From: Pelecanus crispus
Taxonomy: Eukaryota; Chordata; Aves; Pelecaniformes; Pelecanidae
Length of the DNA: 64,000 nt
Assembly: GCF_030463565.1 (NCBI RefSeq)
Contig: NC_134646.1
Location: 66,977,710 to 67,041,709 of the forward strand
Direction: 5' to 3'
The notes beneath the pieces were generated by a model that was not told the origin of the DNA, searched no databases, and saw only the letters and a list, made by a program, of their open reading frames with translations. The position numbers and the translations under genes were made by a program. The first letter of the stretch is position 1. Every line of letters begins with the position of its first letter. Shown here in pieces: positions 36,901 to 51,100 of the stretch.

Positions 36901-39900
36901 AATTACTGAACAAGTGGTGTCATCAAATGTTTGAGTTAAAATTACTGGTTATTTTTAGTGATGAGATGCCTGTCCTCTAGTTAAGTTATACATACAGGTA
37001 GCAATATGTTACTTAATACACCTTTCCATGTTATTTAATACACCTTTCCATGTTACTTAATATACCTTTCCTGGGAGGAGCAGGAACTTTCACATTCATA
37101 GTGTGTCAATGAGCATCTTTTTAATAACTTCGGATCTATAGAGACTGTACGTTAGTTTTCACATGGTTACACTTGTAGTGCCTGCACCAAAGAGACAGTG
37201 ATAAAAGCATCATGTGGGAGCAAGACTTTATGCATGATGCATAATATTAGTTGTCTGTGTGCCAGCATGTTGTGTGCGCCCTGGATAGCTTCAAAACACT
37301 TCCATCTTTTTCTAGATAGGACTTGAATAACTAGAAATGTACTTTGAATTGGTCTAGACAGGGGACACCCTCCCACCCCACCACAAAATAAAGCTTTAGG
37401 ATATTCTCAGCTCCTTAGTGTAATGCAAAAAGAAAAAGAAGAAATGAAATACGCTAACTCCTGATTCAGTTCGGCAGAAGCCAGTTTGTGTCAGGGCTGA
37501 ATTTATTACTGTATATCTGAAAATGAGCTGGATGTGTTACTACTTTAATACGCTGTAGTTCATTCTCTTTAAACTCCTTCAGCCAGGACTGCTTCTGAAA
37601 GAGGTGGTGCTGGTGGCCCCATCTCCTGTCTTGCCTCCTGCATTGATGCTGGCGCAAGTGTTCCACGCTCAAGTTCATTCACCTCTTGCACGTGGCTCAC
37701 CTTATAGCTGCGAAACATTGGCCGTGGCACAAAGGAGGGGCAGCACAGGCTCAAGAGCAAGCAAGCAAGGAAAAGGCAAATCCATGTATTTTAGCATCAG
37801 TGATGGCCCGTAGTGGTTTCGGTATGGTGTAAGTCTGCAGTCAGGTGTGCTAATGAAGTTACCGTGCCAATTGTTCACCTGTACTGCCTCGTTGCGTTAG
37901 CGTGGCCTTTGTGACAGAAGGCCCTCCGTCCAAATTTGCAAGCTGAACTGCACACACAATTGCTCCCTAACCTGGTTCTTTCAAAATGACCTAAATTAAT
38001 ATCAACATTGAAAAAAATTCTACTCTTACGAATCTTAACGACCGCAAGCAAACCTGCCTTTATTTTGAAAGAACTTGGGTACCGTACAGTACAGCGCTGA
38101 TGTGCTGTCATGCTGGGTGATCATCAGGCGGTGATGATGAGCAACTAGAGGTCTGTAGGGGCGGTAGCCTGGGTCAGCTGCCGCCTCGAGAGACTAGCTG
38201 AATTCAGCCTGCATTTGCTGTAAAAGCAGCACTAAATGGGGGGAGGTACTAAGTAAGAAAGAATTAAGTGCCTTTTCTAGGAAAAATTCAAGGTGAAAAC
38301 AGTGGAAGCTTCTTGTTTTCAATAGGTCTGGATTTTTCCTCACTTAAGAGCTCTAGGTAAATGAATGCACTTTTCTGTAGGTGTGTATTGAGGATGTGAT
38401 TTTTATTCACCCCGCCCTTCAAGGAAGTAATGATTTTGAGTGTCCAGATTTTTGAAGGCTCAGCTTCAGACATCTCAAATAGGGCTGACTTTCAGTGGCT
38501 AATTGTTTAGCATTTACTGAATTTTTGGGCTTTTTGAGCAACCGAATCTTAAACAACAAGAATCAATGTCTCTTGACATGCGTGTCTCTAGTGTTTAATG
38601 CGTGAAGACAGCTTGTAAGCACATTGCAGGGAAAGCTGTGTGGAAACCTTGTTAGGCTGGATTATGCAGCGAATTACCCATAGTCACAGAAATTGATTAC
38701 TGTAACTGATGTCTCTCTCTTTTTAATAACGTATTCTTATTATGTTTGTTAATCACAGGCAGGACTTTGAAGGCCTGCTGTATAAGTTTTTTAAAATAAG
38801 TCTGGCACGCTCAGTCTTTTATGTAGTTCCACAGTGCAGGGCTCTGAACTTCATGCAGGCTCTTGAGCCTTAACTCCCATGTGTTCCCCTAGAAAATAAG
38901 ATTTGATGACGTGTATTTTGCTTGCAGGTTTTTATAAGCTGAAATTGAAGACTGGAACAGGCCTGTCCTGATATCTGTGCTGAACTTACGCGAGATAAAA
39001 CGCAGCCTGAAATAATTCCCTGTAAACTGTCAGCAACCAGCGAGGGTTTCGATCTGGCAGCAATGACTGTATTTAGAGCTGCGTCCAGGGGATGTAGGGT
39101 AACATTTGTCAAAGGTGCTGAGTCTTATTTTCTGAAGGCGCATGGGTGTGAGAAGCAAAGTGCCTCTCAGTAAGACTTTAGGTAGGCTTTCCTAAAATAT
39201 GTAGTGCTGTGTAGGACTATTTGAGATAGTTTAAAATTAACTAGCTCAGATAACAAAGGCAACAGAGCTAGGTGGCACTTCAGTTGTCTAGTCGTTTAGT
39301 TACTACAGGTAGGCAAGCATGTCGGTGCATCTTAATTTTGTCTGCTGTGCAGATGGAAGGCGATGTTGCATACCTCTGTTCAGCACTGCACTTCCTATAT
39401 AGTATATGTGTACTTGTAAACTGATGTAAGTGGCAACTGAACATGGAATGAGGGGGATTCTGAAAATTTTGTTCTGGGGAGGAGACTTAAGAAATCTCTG
39501 TTAAGATAGACTTAAAAGATGATACTTGAAGTTCAGGTTGAAAAGTTCAGTACTTATATTACCTGAAGGAACAAGGGTTGTTCACAGGGTGTGTGTTTGT
39601 TTGTTTGTTTTTTTAATCTAACTTAAAACCAAATAAAAGTACACTTTGAAATGCCTAGTTTTATGTTAATTTAGATGTATTTGCCTGTCTGAAAACCTTG
39701 AATACTCTGCTGCCAAGCAGTAAAAATTCCATCCACATAACATTTTCTAAATGTTACATTCTTAATGTAAGAGGTGCAACTACGTTTGTAGTGCAAAGTA
39801 CTGGTTTCACATGAGCAAAAAAATACTTAATACTCTGAAACAGAAGAGGTATGCATCATGAAAGCATCTAACTCAAAGTTAACCTTGAGTGTGGCAAAAC

Positions 39901-42900
39901 ATGTTTAAAACTGAGACGTATAGCTGGTTGTGGGGCAGGAGAGAAAGTGCAGAAATTTCATTTTTACAAATGAAACTCTAATGAAAGTTTTAAGCATTGT
40001 CCTGCTGTTTCTGTATTTAATGTTCTCCCTAGCATCTTCCTGTTAAGGGGTAGCACAATGTGTGGCATTTAATATGTGTTTAATCTCTCTTTTGGTTTTT
40101 AAACAGATCTTCTTCAACTGGTAACAGCTTTAAGAATTATGTGAGTGGAATTGTAGAAATAAAAGCAAATGAGAGAAGACAATGGAATGATGCTTTATAC
40201 TTATTTATCAGTTTTCTTTCATTTGAAAACTCAAGGGCTATTGCTTTTTGTTGCCAAATGTTAGGCTGATTGCTTTCAAGGTGAAGCTGTACTATGCTGC
40301 TTTGAACTGATACTGCATGATTAAGGTAATAAGTAAGTGTCACTTAATTGGAACAGGCCTGATCAGAAGACATTCCAGGTAACTAATTTAAGCCAAACAA
40401 TACTTAATTGCAATGACTGTTGCTTAATGGGGATGGTAATTATGTGCACTGGGGATACCTTCAAATGATTCATTGGTGTTTGGGTCTTTTGTGTCTCCCT
40501 CACTGTTGGCTCTTTTTCCTGTTATTCAAAACAGCTTTCAGTGTCTTCATAAATAGCCATGATTCATTCAGAAAGCAGATATACTATTGCCGATGGTTGC
40601 CTTTTAATAATTCTGTGCCAGAGCTTTAAAATCCACTTGCTTAAAATCATGACGCCTCTAATGATTTTTGAGGACCTGTTTACTTGCTTTCAGCATTTTG
40701 AACTGTTGGCTTTGCTTTTTCACTTTTCTATGTGATCAGGAATGTTAGAAATTGAAATAAGAAAAGACATATCACATAATTTCTTGGCTTCCGGATCAGG
40801 GCAGGCTCTACATCATATGACTTACTAAATCATAGAAGTTGATATGTTCTCTGCCCTTGGCAAATCATTGACTTGGTTTAGTTCTGTCATATTTTCTTCG
40901 CCAGGATTGCCTGTGTTCTTCTGTGTGAATCCACCTGATCTGTTACAAAATACACTTTACAACTGACTAACCCCTCTTTGTAGTTAAAACTGGCCAGAGA
41001 TAAAACTGGGTCCTTTTCCCACTTTTTCTCAAACTTTGGCCTGCAAATGCATGTTTGCACCTTCATAATGTAGCCTTGCTCTGCCTACTTCCTTTGCTGC
41101 TTTATCATATCATCAGTATGTGATGCTGATATTTTCAGCCTCAGTTGCTTTATGTCTATCCGCTTTTTCCATACACATTTTCATGCTTTTACACTGTATA
41201 TTTTGGGGCACACCCCCTTTTAAATAGGTGTATATATCGAGTGTTGTGGAGAGATGCAGTGTTTTCTGAGTTAACCTGTCAGACAAGAGTTTGCTCCTGA
41301 TGCTAATGTTATAGTTCGTTTTTAATTCCAGAAATCTCATGCTTCCACATTTTTCAGTTTTCTGTCTTGTTTACAGAGCGAACATGTTGGATTAACATAA
41401 GTCAATGTGCTTCAGTTTAAAAAACTTAAATCTTTCTGTTTATTGTTTATAGAATAGCTAGTGCTTTTATGTCCTTTTTTCCCCCTTTTATTATGTCTAG
41501 CACTTGACATGTGGGTAGATTTTGACAATGGCTTCTGCAAGAAGTGACTTTCAATGGCAGGAACATGTTTAAGACATTTTCATTATTTAAAAACCAGACG
41601 TGTTTCTCTGTAAGCAAATCCTCTGCAAATATTGAAAGCAGGACAGTATTTTTATCGTGAGCCTCAGAACCATACTATATTACCTTTTTCAAAAATGAAA
41701 GGACAATCCAGGGTTTGTAGGATTACCCTTCCTCCCATTCCTCCATTTCTCATTATCTCTTCCTTTTAGGAATATTTAATAAAGAAATTTAGAGTGACAC
41801 ATACAAAAAGTGGCACAGGAGATTTTGTTGGCAAAACCAGAACTACACATCTGCAGAATGCCAAAGTTGACTGTTGACTCCAGCTGCAAGCAGTCTACAT
41901 ACTGCATCATATCTCTCTATTTAAATTGGTTGAGAATATTTACTTTGTACGGAAAAAATATTAGAAATACGAAGCGTTATCTTCATCTGCATTTTCTATA
42001 TAGATCTTTATAGGGAAGTTGAGAAGCTCTCAGGTATTGTCTAGACTACCTAATTCATTAGCCAGTGCTTCACAGAAGGGATAGTTAATAACTTTGGTGG
42101 TGTTTTGTTTTTTTTTTTTTCCCCTCTGCACCTTTAAAATGGTGGACAGCATTTTCAAAATGTCTCTCAATTTTGGTGCCTTTATTATGCTTCCACCCCA
42201 CCTTGAGATTCACTAAAGGGCCTGATTTGCAGTGGATAAAGATGTAGTATTTTCAGAAAGTCTAGGCTTCTTTAAGGTGTCTAGAAATTGGTTCCTTTTA
42301 CCTGTAGAAATTAAAAATTAAACCAAAAATTATTTAAAATACACTTGCAAGCCCACTTAGCTCAGTAAATTTGATGTTTTTAAAGCATATTAGTGAGATC
42401 TAGACCCTTGTTTTGCTAGGTGTTGTACTTACTAATATAATCTCTTTTAAGTCAAGGACTTATGTTAAAAAAAAACCCCAAACAAGTAAATTAATAATAA
42501 AAAAATCCTAAATCTAACATCGCCCATGTAATAGCCAATTATTCTAGTTCTCTGATGTATAAAGAAATACACATTTTTATCACAGCATGACTTACACTTC
42601 GGTACAACATAAATGCAATTCTGTCATCAGTAATTTCCACATATATACACAAACCTTGAAGTAAAAATAATCCTAAAACATAGCTGAGTTAAATCTGTTG
42701 ACTAGTCTATAGGACATACATACTTTTTTGTGAGTAGATGGTTTTATAGTTTTTCCATTAAGTACTCTACTAAATATTGTTTTTAAGAAGAGCAGTAATT
42801 ATAAATATTTTGAGTAAAATTAGGAATAATTACAATGTTTCTCATTAAGTAACATCTTTTAAAATAAAGGTCACAATTATTAGAGAATTAAAAAGTAAAA

Positions 42901-44600
42901 CGGTTTGTTTTAAGCTAGCAGAACTGGTAGATAGGTTGTAATGAGTTTCAAATTTGGTGGTTAGGCCAGAGTACAGTTGATGTAGGTGGAGGTGGCTGAC
43001 TTCTGCTGGGGACCTGCCCCGCTGCATGTGCTGAGGGTAAGAGTTCCTTCACTTGCAGATGTGTAGTGAAGCTATTTGAATGAAATACTCTGGTGGGGTG
43101 GTTTTGGGTTTTTTTTTTTTTTTAATTTAAGGTTTTCAGACTGTAAATCAAAGTCTGTCTCTTATTGGTTGGAATATCTGTTGAGATTGGAAGTTACCTG
43201 GCTCAGCCTGATGGCTGTGGCTCCTTGTGTAAGGACAAAAGAGAGAAATGACATAAGGATGCCTGCAGTCGCACAAAACTCTGTTACAAGATGTGGTCAC
43301 GTAGGAAATGCTTTCTTTGCCTAGCTGTCACTATTTGTAAGGGGTCCTCTTGCCTCTCACCCAAAAGGAGGGTGCTTTCATCTCCAGCTTCTTACCTTCC
43401 TCCTGCACCTGGGGATTTGATTACTGAAGCGGTGGTGTGGGGGACCGCTGGAGGCTGGAGCAGAGGTGCAGGTGTGATCACCATGCTCTATCTCTTGTCT
43501 TATGATGCAGATGAGAGCACAGAGTGTTTCTCACTTGTGCTGTTGCTGATGCGGTTGTTCTGGGATGTGAAGCCTTTCATTTTTTCATAGCCTTCATAAC
43601 CTTTCTTTTTTTATCCTCCCTTGGCATCTCACAGTTCAGAAAGGGAGAGTTGGTGCCCAGAGGACCTTGCAGCGTGACTGGTATGTGCATGATTTGTGCA
43701 GTGTACTGCAGAGCTAGGAGAAGGAAAGTGAGTTACCATGACTTGCCCAGTTGAGATCCCTTACTCAGAGGAGAGGTAACTGCATATCTTCATGGGTGGA
43801 TGGTGGGGGGGGGAAGAACAGACAATTTAATAGGCTTTCTATACTGGTGTAGCTTGTTTACTGTGGGAATTGTAGCTGAAGAGAGTCTTTTGAAAGCTGT
43901 GTTACGTGAGAGAAGATAAGTGCCCTCATGAAACACAAGTAAGGATGTAAGAAAAGACACGGAGGGCCATGTGGAAAAAACGGACAAATGGGCCATCTGT
44001 AATATTAGAGACACTACTGCTAGATGCTGGTAGTGCTTCTAAAGTCATAAATTGATAATGCTATTAGTGTTAGATGCCAGAACTGCTCCCGGTGTCCAAC
44101 AGCAGGAGCGATTTTCCCACTGGGAGAGTGAGTCGTGCTGTCCCTGTGGAGAGAAGTGTATTAAAAACATGGGAAGTGGTGAATTATGTTATTTTTGGGA
44201 AAATACTGAAATATATCTTATACAATGCCTGCATTGTTGCATTTCAAATAGGTTCAGCTATGTAACCTAGAGCAAAGTAGGAGAATGTATGGGACTGGTT
44301 TGTGTTAGGCACTAAGATGGTATGTAGAAGGGCGTGAGAAGGAAGCGAAAGGTTACAGACAAAGGATTTAAGGTGCATGATAGATAAAGTATAAATTAGA
44401 GCTGGCTTTCCATCAGTGATGTCACCCCTCAAGTAGGAGAATGCAAAAAGTGTCTTCTCCTTCAAGGAAGAAATTGGTGGCAGGAATGGAATTTAAATGG
44501 AATTGCCCTAATGATAGATGTCGCACAGCAGAACAATTTGAATGTTGCACTTCTATTTAAGAATTTCAGAGTCATCGATGTCAGGAACCGGAGCAGCTGC
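36901..44600. other. Intronic block, no gene recognised
   Basis: AT-rich sequence with a 3 x 22-bp tandem repeat (37006-37071), a TTTG run (39594-39613), and T runs near 42109 and 43111-43123. Short open frames have no recognisable domains. No splice-bounded exon was recognised. Confidence 0.5.
37006..37071. repeat. Tandem repeat, 3 x 22 bp
   Basis: Three copies of ATGTTACTTAATACACCTTT plus CC at 37006-37027, 37028-37049 and 37050-37071, with only one substitution in each of the last two. Confidence 0.9.
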
Positions 44601-44679
44601 AGTTTGGAGTCCCCCAGAATACTAGCATTATCAATATTCCAGTTGTGGCAGTGCTTAGGAGCCCTAACAAGGCAAGAAG

Positions 44680-45170
44680 CCGTGGGGCTGTATGTCAGGG
44701 TGTGGCAGGGGCTGCTGCTCCCTGTGGGTCGAGGAGCCAGGAGCTGAAAGGGATGGCATGGCCAGCGGGGCAAGGACCTTGCCAGCCAGGGCCTGCCCCT
44801 CCAGCCCCACCAAGGGAGCAGGGCAGGCTGGAGCCTGGCAGCTGCTGCTGACAGCCCAGCGCTCCCCTTGCCAGGTAAGTCCCAGGTCAAGTTGGGAGGT
44901 TGGTCTGTGGGTCAGGGCCTGGGTCAGGATCGATGGGACCCATGGCCCACAGGTACAGTGACGTGGCTGGGACCGTAGCTCAGGTGCGGACACGACCAAG
45001 CAGCAGCTCTTGCAGGAAGAGGGTCGGTCCTGGCTGAGGCATCCCAGCGGTGCTGCCTGGGAGCCTTTCTCTCCAGCAGGAAGGGGCCAGCCCTCAGCTG
45101 TGCTGTCTCTAAGGTGGCTCTGAGCTCAGGCAGCCAAACCTCCAGGAGGGGGATGCTCTCAGGGTGCTGA
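44680..45170 (+). other. GC-rich patch with perfect splice donor
   Basis: About 500 bp is clearly more GC-rich than the surrounding intron. It contains CAG|GTAAGT (exon end 44874), a perfect consensus 5' splice site. Overlapping open frames exist on both strands (for example 44645-44851 on + and 44462-44890 on -), but none gives a recognisable protein. It could be an alternative or non-coding first exon, a lncRNA exon, or unrecognised repeat sequence. Confidence 0.35.
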
Positions 45171-48100
45171 CACTTCACTAACCACAGCTGCCCTAAGTCT
45201 CTGACTTGCAGCATGTCCTCTTTAAAAATCTTAGAATCTGCTGGGTGAGATGTAACTGGTGAATGAGACCAACAAGGGTGTAGAGGGAAGAGCAAAGTAA
45301 CGGCAAAAAGTGCTTTCTGCAGATGCTAGCTGTGTACACAATTTGTAGCCAAACTGAAGCAGTCACCCTAATCACAGCTTGGTGCTAGTTGTTCATCGTA
45401 TTGCTTACATACTGGACTACTTACAGGAAAAAGTCTCAAATGTTACATTAGAAGAAGTAAAAGGAAACGTTGCAGTCTTTGACATGAGCAATCAGGAGAG
45501 AGAATTTGGAGGAGAACTTACAAAACCAAAGGAAAAAATGATGCTGTGGGCATGGGAAGGGTAAATGACATGATGATATGGCAGGTCCTCTCAGGAACCC
45601 TCAAGGACTGGGAGGAATTTAATAACATAGAAGTAGATGGAGTGGATGAAACACCATGTGTGGCAGAGCTGCTGTCGTTTTTGCCTGACTGGGAGGACAG
45701 CTTGTGACTGGTTTAAAGTAAGGGCGATACAAGGTTCTGCGTGAGTCATGGCAAGCCAAGACTGTATCTAACGCAACTCTGCTTAGCTTCCTTTCTTCAT
45801 TGTTGCAGTAGCAGCCCCAGTCATACATGGGCACCCTGTTAAAACAGGCTATGTACAAATGCCAAGTGAAAGATAGTATCTGTCTGATAGAGCTTACCCT
45901 ACAAATATAATAGAAGATATATATGATACGTGCGTGCGGGCAGGTGGAGGTGCAAGGAGACATTGAAACAGTTGTCTCTGATCTCCGTATGTAGTAATGT
46001 ACTGATCTTGCTGTGACTACAGATAGGGCAGAGACCTGTTCTCCTGAGGACCTGGTGCCTCTTACAGCAGTTGCTTTCTCTTTGGCGTAAGTGGGGTTGC
46101 TGTAGGAATGTGTCATAGCTGCACAAGCCTCTTTTAGAAGAGACACCTGATAAAGAGAGTTGTGAGAGAGCCGTGTGACTAAGCGCCTCCTTGTACCAAT
46201 AGTATGACTAAGACTTGTACCAATATAATGAACGCCTCAGTAAGGCAAGCGGAGTTGGAGAGACGTCATAGGATCACAGGTGAAATAACTGCTTGAGGTC
46301 TCTGTACTCCCAGAAAAGTATTACTTCAGTGACTGCAATAATGATTTGTTTGTGGTTATACAAAATATTTTGGCTTCAGAGCATTCCACAAACAGTGTGG
46401 TTTTAGTGTAGCATATCCCTTTGCAACTTGAACTTACACTTCCATGTTCTTTTAAAACAGTGTGCCTAACTTTACTGAAGGTGCCTTACCCATGCAAACA
46501 ATTGTGTACTGAAGAAATTCTGTCTGGCTCCCAAGAAAGCAGTCTCTATTAAATGGGACACCAGAAGGTCACCTCAGGTCATAGACTATGTTGCAAAACA
46601 TAAAATCATTCTGACTTTTCCAAAAGTTTTTGTATGCAAACAAGTAACAGGGTAAGGAAGTCAATGTATTTGATTCCATTTCAGACTTTTGTAAACAAAT
46701 AAAATGCAACCCCAATCTGATAGTATAGAAAAAACCTGTCAGCATGCAGCTATCTCTTCTCCCCCCCTTTTTTTTTTTCTTTTTCCCTTCCTGATTAGGG
46801 ACAAAGATCTTGATTTTGTTCATGTTTATATCAGGTAAACTCTCTGCATTATGAACCTTATAATGTAGCGTTACACAAAGAACCAAGTTCATTTTGGGAC
46901 ATACTCGTACTAAAAAAGGGTGAAAATATTGTCACGTGTTTGACAGCAGACAATGTGGTGACATTTGGGTAACTTTGTTTACCACTCAGGAGGTCAGCAC
47001 AGGCAGTTCAGCAGTTGGTTACATGTACAAATAAGTAGATCCCATGTGGCTAAATGACAGTGACAGAGCGTTGCAGGTTGGACCTCATTTTTCATTTCCT
47101 GCTTTTAGAATAGTTCCATTCAAATCCCTTCTCTTTTAGGATTTGATGTATTGCAACCCATGTGTTTGGAAGTTAGAACAATGAGTATCTGTGAAAATTT
47201 GGTATGAGCAAATCAAGTGGAGAAGAATTGGAAAATGTAAAGGGGTTTTTAGATTCACAGAATTTATCAACCTTTTGGAAATTTTTTTATTCCCAAGAAT
47301 AAGCACTATATTATGTCCAAGAAACATCAGTTGTGGCGGGGAATGGGGGAGTCAAGAGGAGAAGAGTAGTTTTATCTGAATAAAAGCTCTCTGCAAATGC
47401 TGAAGAAAACCAAAGATGACGTTGCATGGCAGAATTCATCTGTTCCAGCAAGTATGTATGCTGTAGATGGAGCAGCAACTGAATTGCTGTAGAAATTAAT
47501 TTGCCCCACACAGAATAAGTTGAATAATTTACTAGAATAAACATGCAGGGCCATGATGGGAAGCCATCTATTCAGTGTATCTATAAGGAGACAAAAAATG
47601 AAAGTAATCTTGTAACTTGCTCTTTGCAAGCAGAGAGGGAGAACCTAAAAAGATTTCTTAGGCTGTATGTATGGCAGGATGGAGAAGCAGGATGGGGAGA
47701 AGCCACTCTGCACGCTGCCATCTTATTGAGCAAGTATGGATACCGAGAAAACTGGACTCACCAACTCATGCACCTGACAATACAAAGAAGTCTTTAGTAT
47801 TGCTCCTCCTATCAGCGCATGTCTCTTTCCTCTGGACGAAGGAAGAACTGGAATCTTAAGAAAGTCCCTGGAGCAATGCAGCTGTGTACCGTTCCTTACA
47901 CAGGACCCGTGACAGTTGTACCTAGTTTCTGTATGACGGCCACAAAGCTTGTATGGTTACTGCCAATAATACGGTGGTGGAGAATGGTGATAAATTAGGG
48001 TAATTTACAAAGGAAAAAATGTACGGTCTGGTTTTATTTTCCTTCACAGCAATAGGATGTCCCAGGTCTCCAGCAGGAGAAACCTGACAGAGGGGGAGTG

Positions 48101-51100
48101 AACTCCTTGCGTAGGTACACGTGTTTGATCGGGCTGCCATGCTGAGCAGAGCAGCACGGTGGGCACGCAGCTACCTCGTGCAGTCACAGCCAGCAGAACC
48201 AGGGGACACAGGCGTCGGCTTGCGGGAGAGCTGTGGGTGTGTTGGCGCTCTGTCGGGCTCCCTTTGGCAGGCAAGCCACAGGCTTCTGTGTGACAGTTGT
48301 GGAGTGTGTTGTGCTTATACCTGGTGTTTGAGAGTAGTATCAGGTGAGATGCAAAGCTTTAACAGTTAAACAAGGTGCTTGTCAAAATAGACAAAATATG
48401 TTGAAATAAAACATAGTTGTTTCTTGCAGGCAGCTGAGAAATGTCAGCCTTGGTGCTAAATCTGAATTTTTGTTGGATAAATAAAACTTAATCAGAAGGA
48501 AACTATTTAATCCTCCTTCACACATGAAGCAAAAAAGGTACAAATCCCCTGTTTGCTTTTGCACATGCACTGTTGTTTTTGACTTCTCTTGGCTTTTGTC
48601 TAGAGGCGAGAAAACTGTAGTGGTTTTCATTTGGTCTGTATCAGAAGCTGCTTATGTCTTTCACACAATATTGCATTGTTGGAGAGCTTTTCGGGCAGCT
48701 GAATTTGGTGAAGTGTATATATTTGAGGTGGAATGCATCTTAGGCAGCATTAACCAGTAGTCTGTACAGAGTTGTTCAGGCTCCCTTAGTAGCCTAAGAA
48801 AAAAGAGATGTATCCATAGGCTGATCGACCCTCAGTCAGTTATTGAATTTTAATGCACTTGTTTAAATGCATTACTTCTAGATGGCTGAAGGTGACATAA
48901 ATTTTGTCTTTACTGGTGTGATAGCAAAGGGTTTGATCGTAGCAAGTGGTTGAACTGGGAACTGCCATGGCAGGTAAGCAAGTTTGCCTTAAGACACAGT
49001 ACAACTGGCATATGAGAGATAACAGCTGATTATTACCCCTGTATGACTGCATGCTAGGAGTGTTGGCAGAAATACTCTCTGAAGTTACAGAAGGGTCTTC
49101 GTTAATGATCACAGTCTGGTTTTCTGACTTTGTAACGTTTCCTACCATAACAAGTCTTTTGGAATATGGGCTTGCATACAGGCAGGTGAAGTAGTTTGTT
49201 GTAAGTTGGCAAAAGGGATACCCTGGTATCCAGGTCTTCAAATGCTTGATTTCAGTAGCGTAGCTATGTACCATTCTCCTTCTGCTTGTTTTGCTATTGA
49301 AGGAAGAACAGCCAGATTTCCTCTGCTGCTGATGCCTATAAAATTTTGACTCGCAGAACTGCTTCTCTAACCACTGCTGGGAAATGAGTTCAGTGGGGTG
49401 GTTGATGGAGCAGCTGCTCCCTGTGCCTTGCCCAGCTGAGAAGATTATTCTGCTGTCAGTTGATTTGCCTTTCCTGCCTACCCGAAGTTCTTCCACTGTC
49501 CTCACATGGATCATCTTCTGGTGAATTTGCGAAGCCTTATACCTTGGATCCATTAGTGAAGCAGACTTTCTTGTGCACACTTAATTCGTTGTGCTCTCAT
49601 GAGAACAGTTTCGTGCTACCCAAGGCTTATGATTAGTCTGGTTTTTGAAGGCTGATTCAGCAGACATATCTCCTATAGCAGTCTCAAGTGCAGCAAGTAT
49701 TATGCATATCTGCTGTATCAAATTCCATGGAGCTTGTGGGTGGTTTGGAAATAATGTAAGCTAAGCGGTTTTTGAGCACAGCTTGTTTCTGTAGGTGAAG
49801 GTACTATAGCTTCTACAAAGTGCAGCTTTTTAATTTTTTTGTCACGTACACTGAACAGGGGCTTAAAAGTGAGAAGTTTCAGCGAGAACCACTCTTTCTT
49901 TATGATCTGGGTGAAGTGGGAGAACCCAGTTCGCAGTGTTCAGTGATTTCTGAAAACACAGAAGTGCATGAAGTTTGAAAGGCAGTGCCCTGACAGAGAT
50001 AGAGATGTACAGCAAGTTTTGCTCATTTTACATGTGTGTGGATCTACACGCATACAGTGATTCCACTCTGTATCATTAAAAGGTCCCGTACACGGGAGAC
50101 TTGATTCAGATTGGACTCTTCATGTTTGTCTCGGGTTATACTGAACTTCTCAAAAAAGAGTTGGTAGCCCTGGGTAGTGAAGAAATACTTGCAAATGATT
50201 TTTTTGTTTTAATATGAGGAATGATGACATATGACTTTCTTATAAGATCAGTGGCTCTACAGAAGTGCTTGTATTTTTATCCTAAGTGCGTGGTACACTT
50301 TTAAGAGCAATGAATGCAAACTGACATTCCTTTTTAAGGCCAGACATCTAGTTTTGGAAGGGGTACTGCTGCCATTTAGTTCTGTTCTCACCACTAGCAT
50401 TTACTGCTGCAGGGATGCTGGTTATCATGTCCTTTCCTGTCTTTATACTTTTGAAAAGGGAAAGCTTCATGTGCAGATGGCATGTTGTTCTTTCCTGTGG
50501 GAGCAGGAATAGATACGTAAACCAGCCCTTCATGTGGAACCTATGAGCAAATAGTATCAGCGTCAGGAAGGGCACAGCTCAGTAGCATGACAGGGACTTG
50601 TTCTACAGCCTCCCTGTGATCTGAATGCAATAAACAGTAGAGGGGAATGTAGCATGGGTAGTGAATCTTTGTAATTTTTCCTTATCTTACAAGTCCACTA
50701 GCTCCATAGCTGCTGGGTCCAAGGCATCCTTGTGCAGGAGGGGCTGAAGGCGTGGTATAGCCTGGGTAGCGTTCCTGAAGGTGGAGGCACGCTACCAGTG
50801 CTCAGTTCTATGCCGCTCTCTCTGTTGCTGTGTTGTTAAATGCACTAGTTTGTACAGACCGCTTTGTGCTCCTTCAAAGAATCTGTGCTTAAGAATTCTC
50901 CTTAACAATTCCCTGTGTTACCTGTGCATCCAGCTGCAGATGCATCAGCCTTTCTGCTGAAGAACACAGAATCTGGAGATGGCAGAGGACAGAATTGCAA
51001 GCTGGCTCATTTTATAATTCAGTTGGTTAGTAATGCTTCTCTGTAACCAGCTGATGTTTCTTCTTTGAGAAACAGTGTTTGACTGGCGGTTGAGTTTTTT

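Noticed and set aside
45379..45564. Possible retroviral or gene fragment encoding a 61-codon frame
   Set aside because: The translation has a protein-like look, but no conserved motif, splice sites or neighbouring retroviral domains were found.
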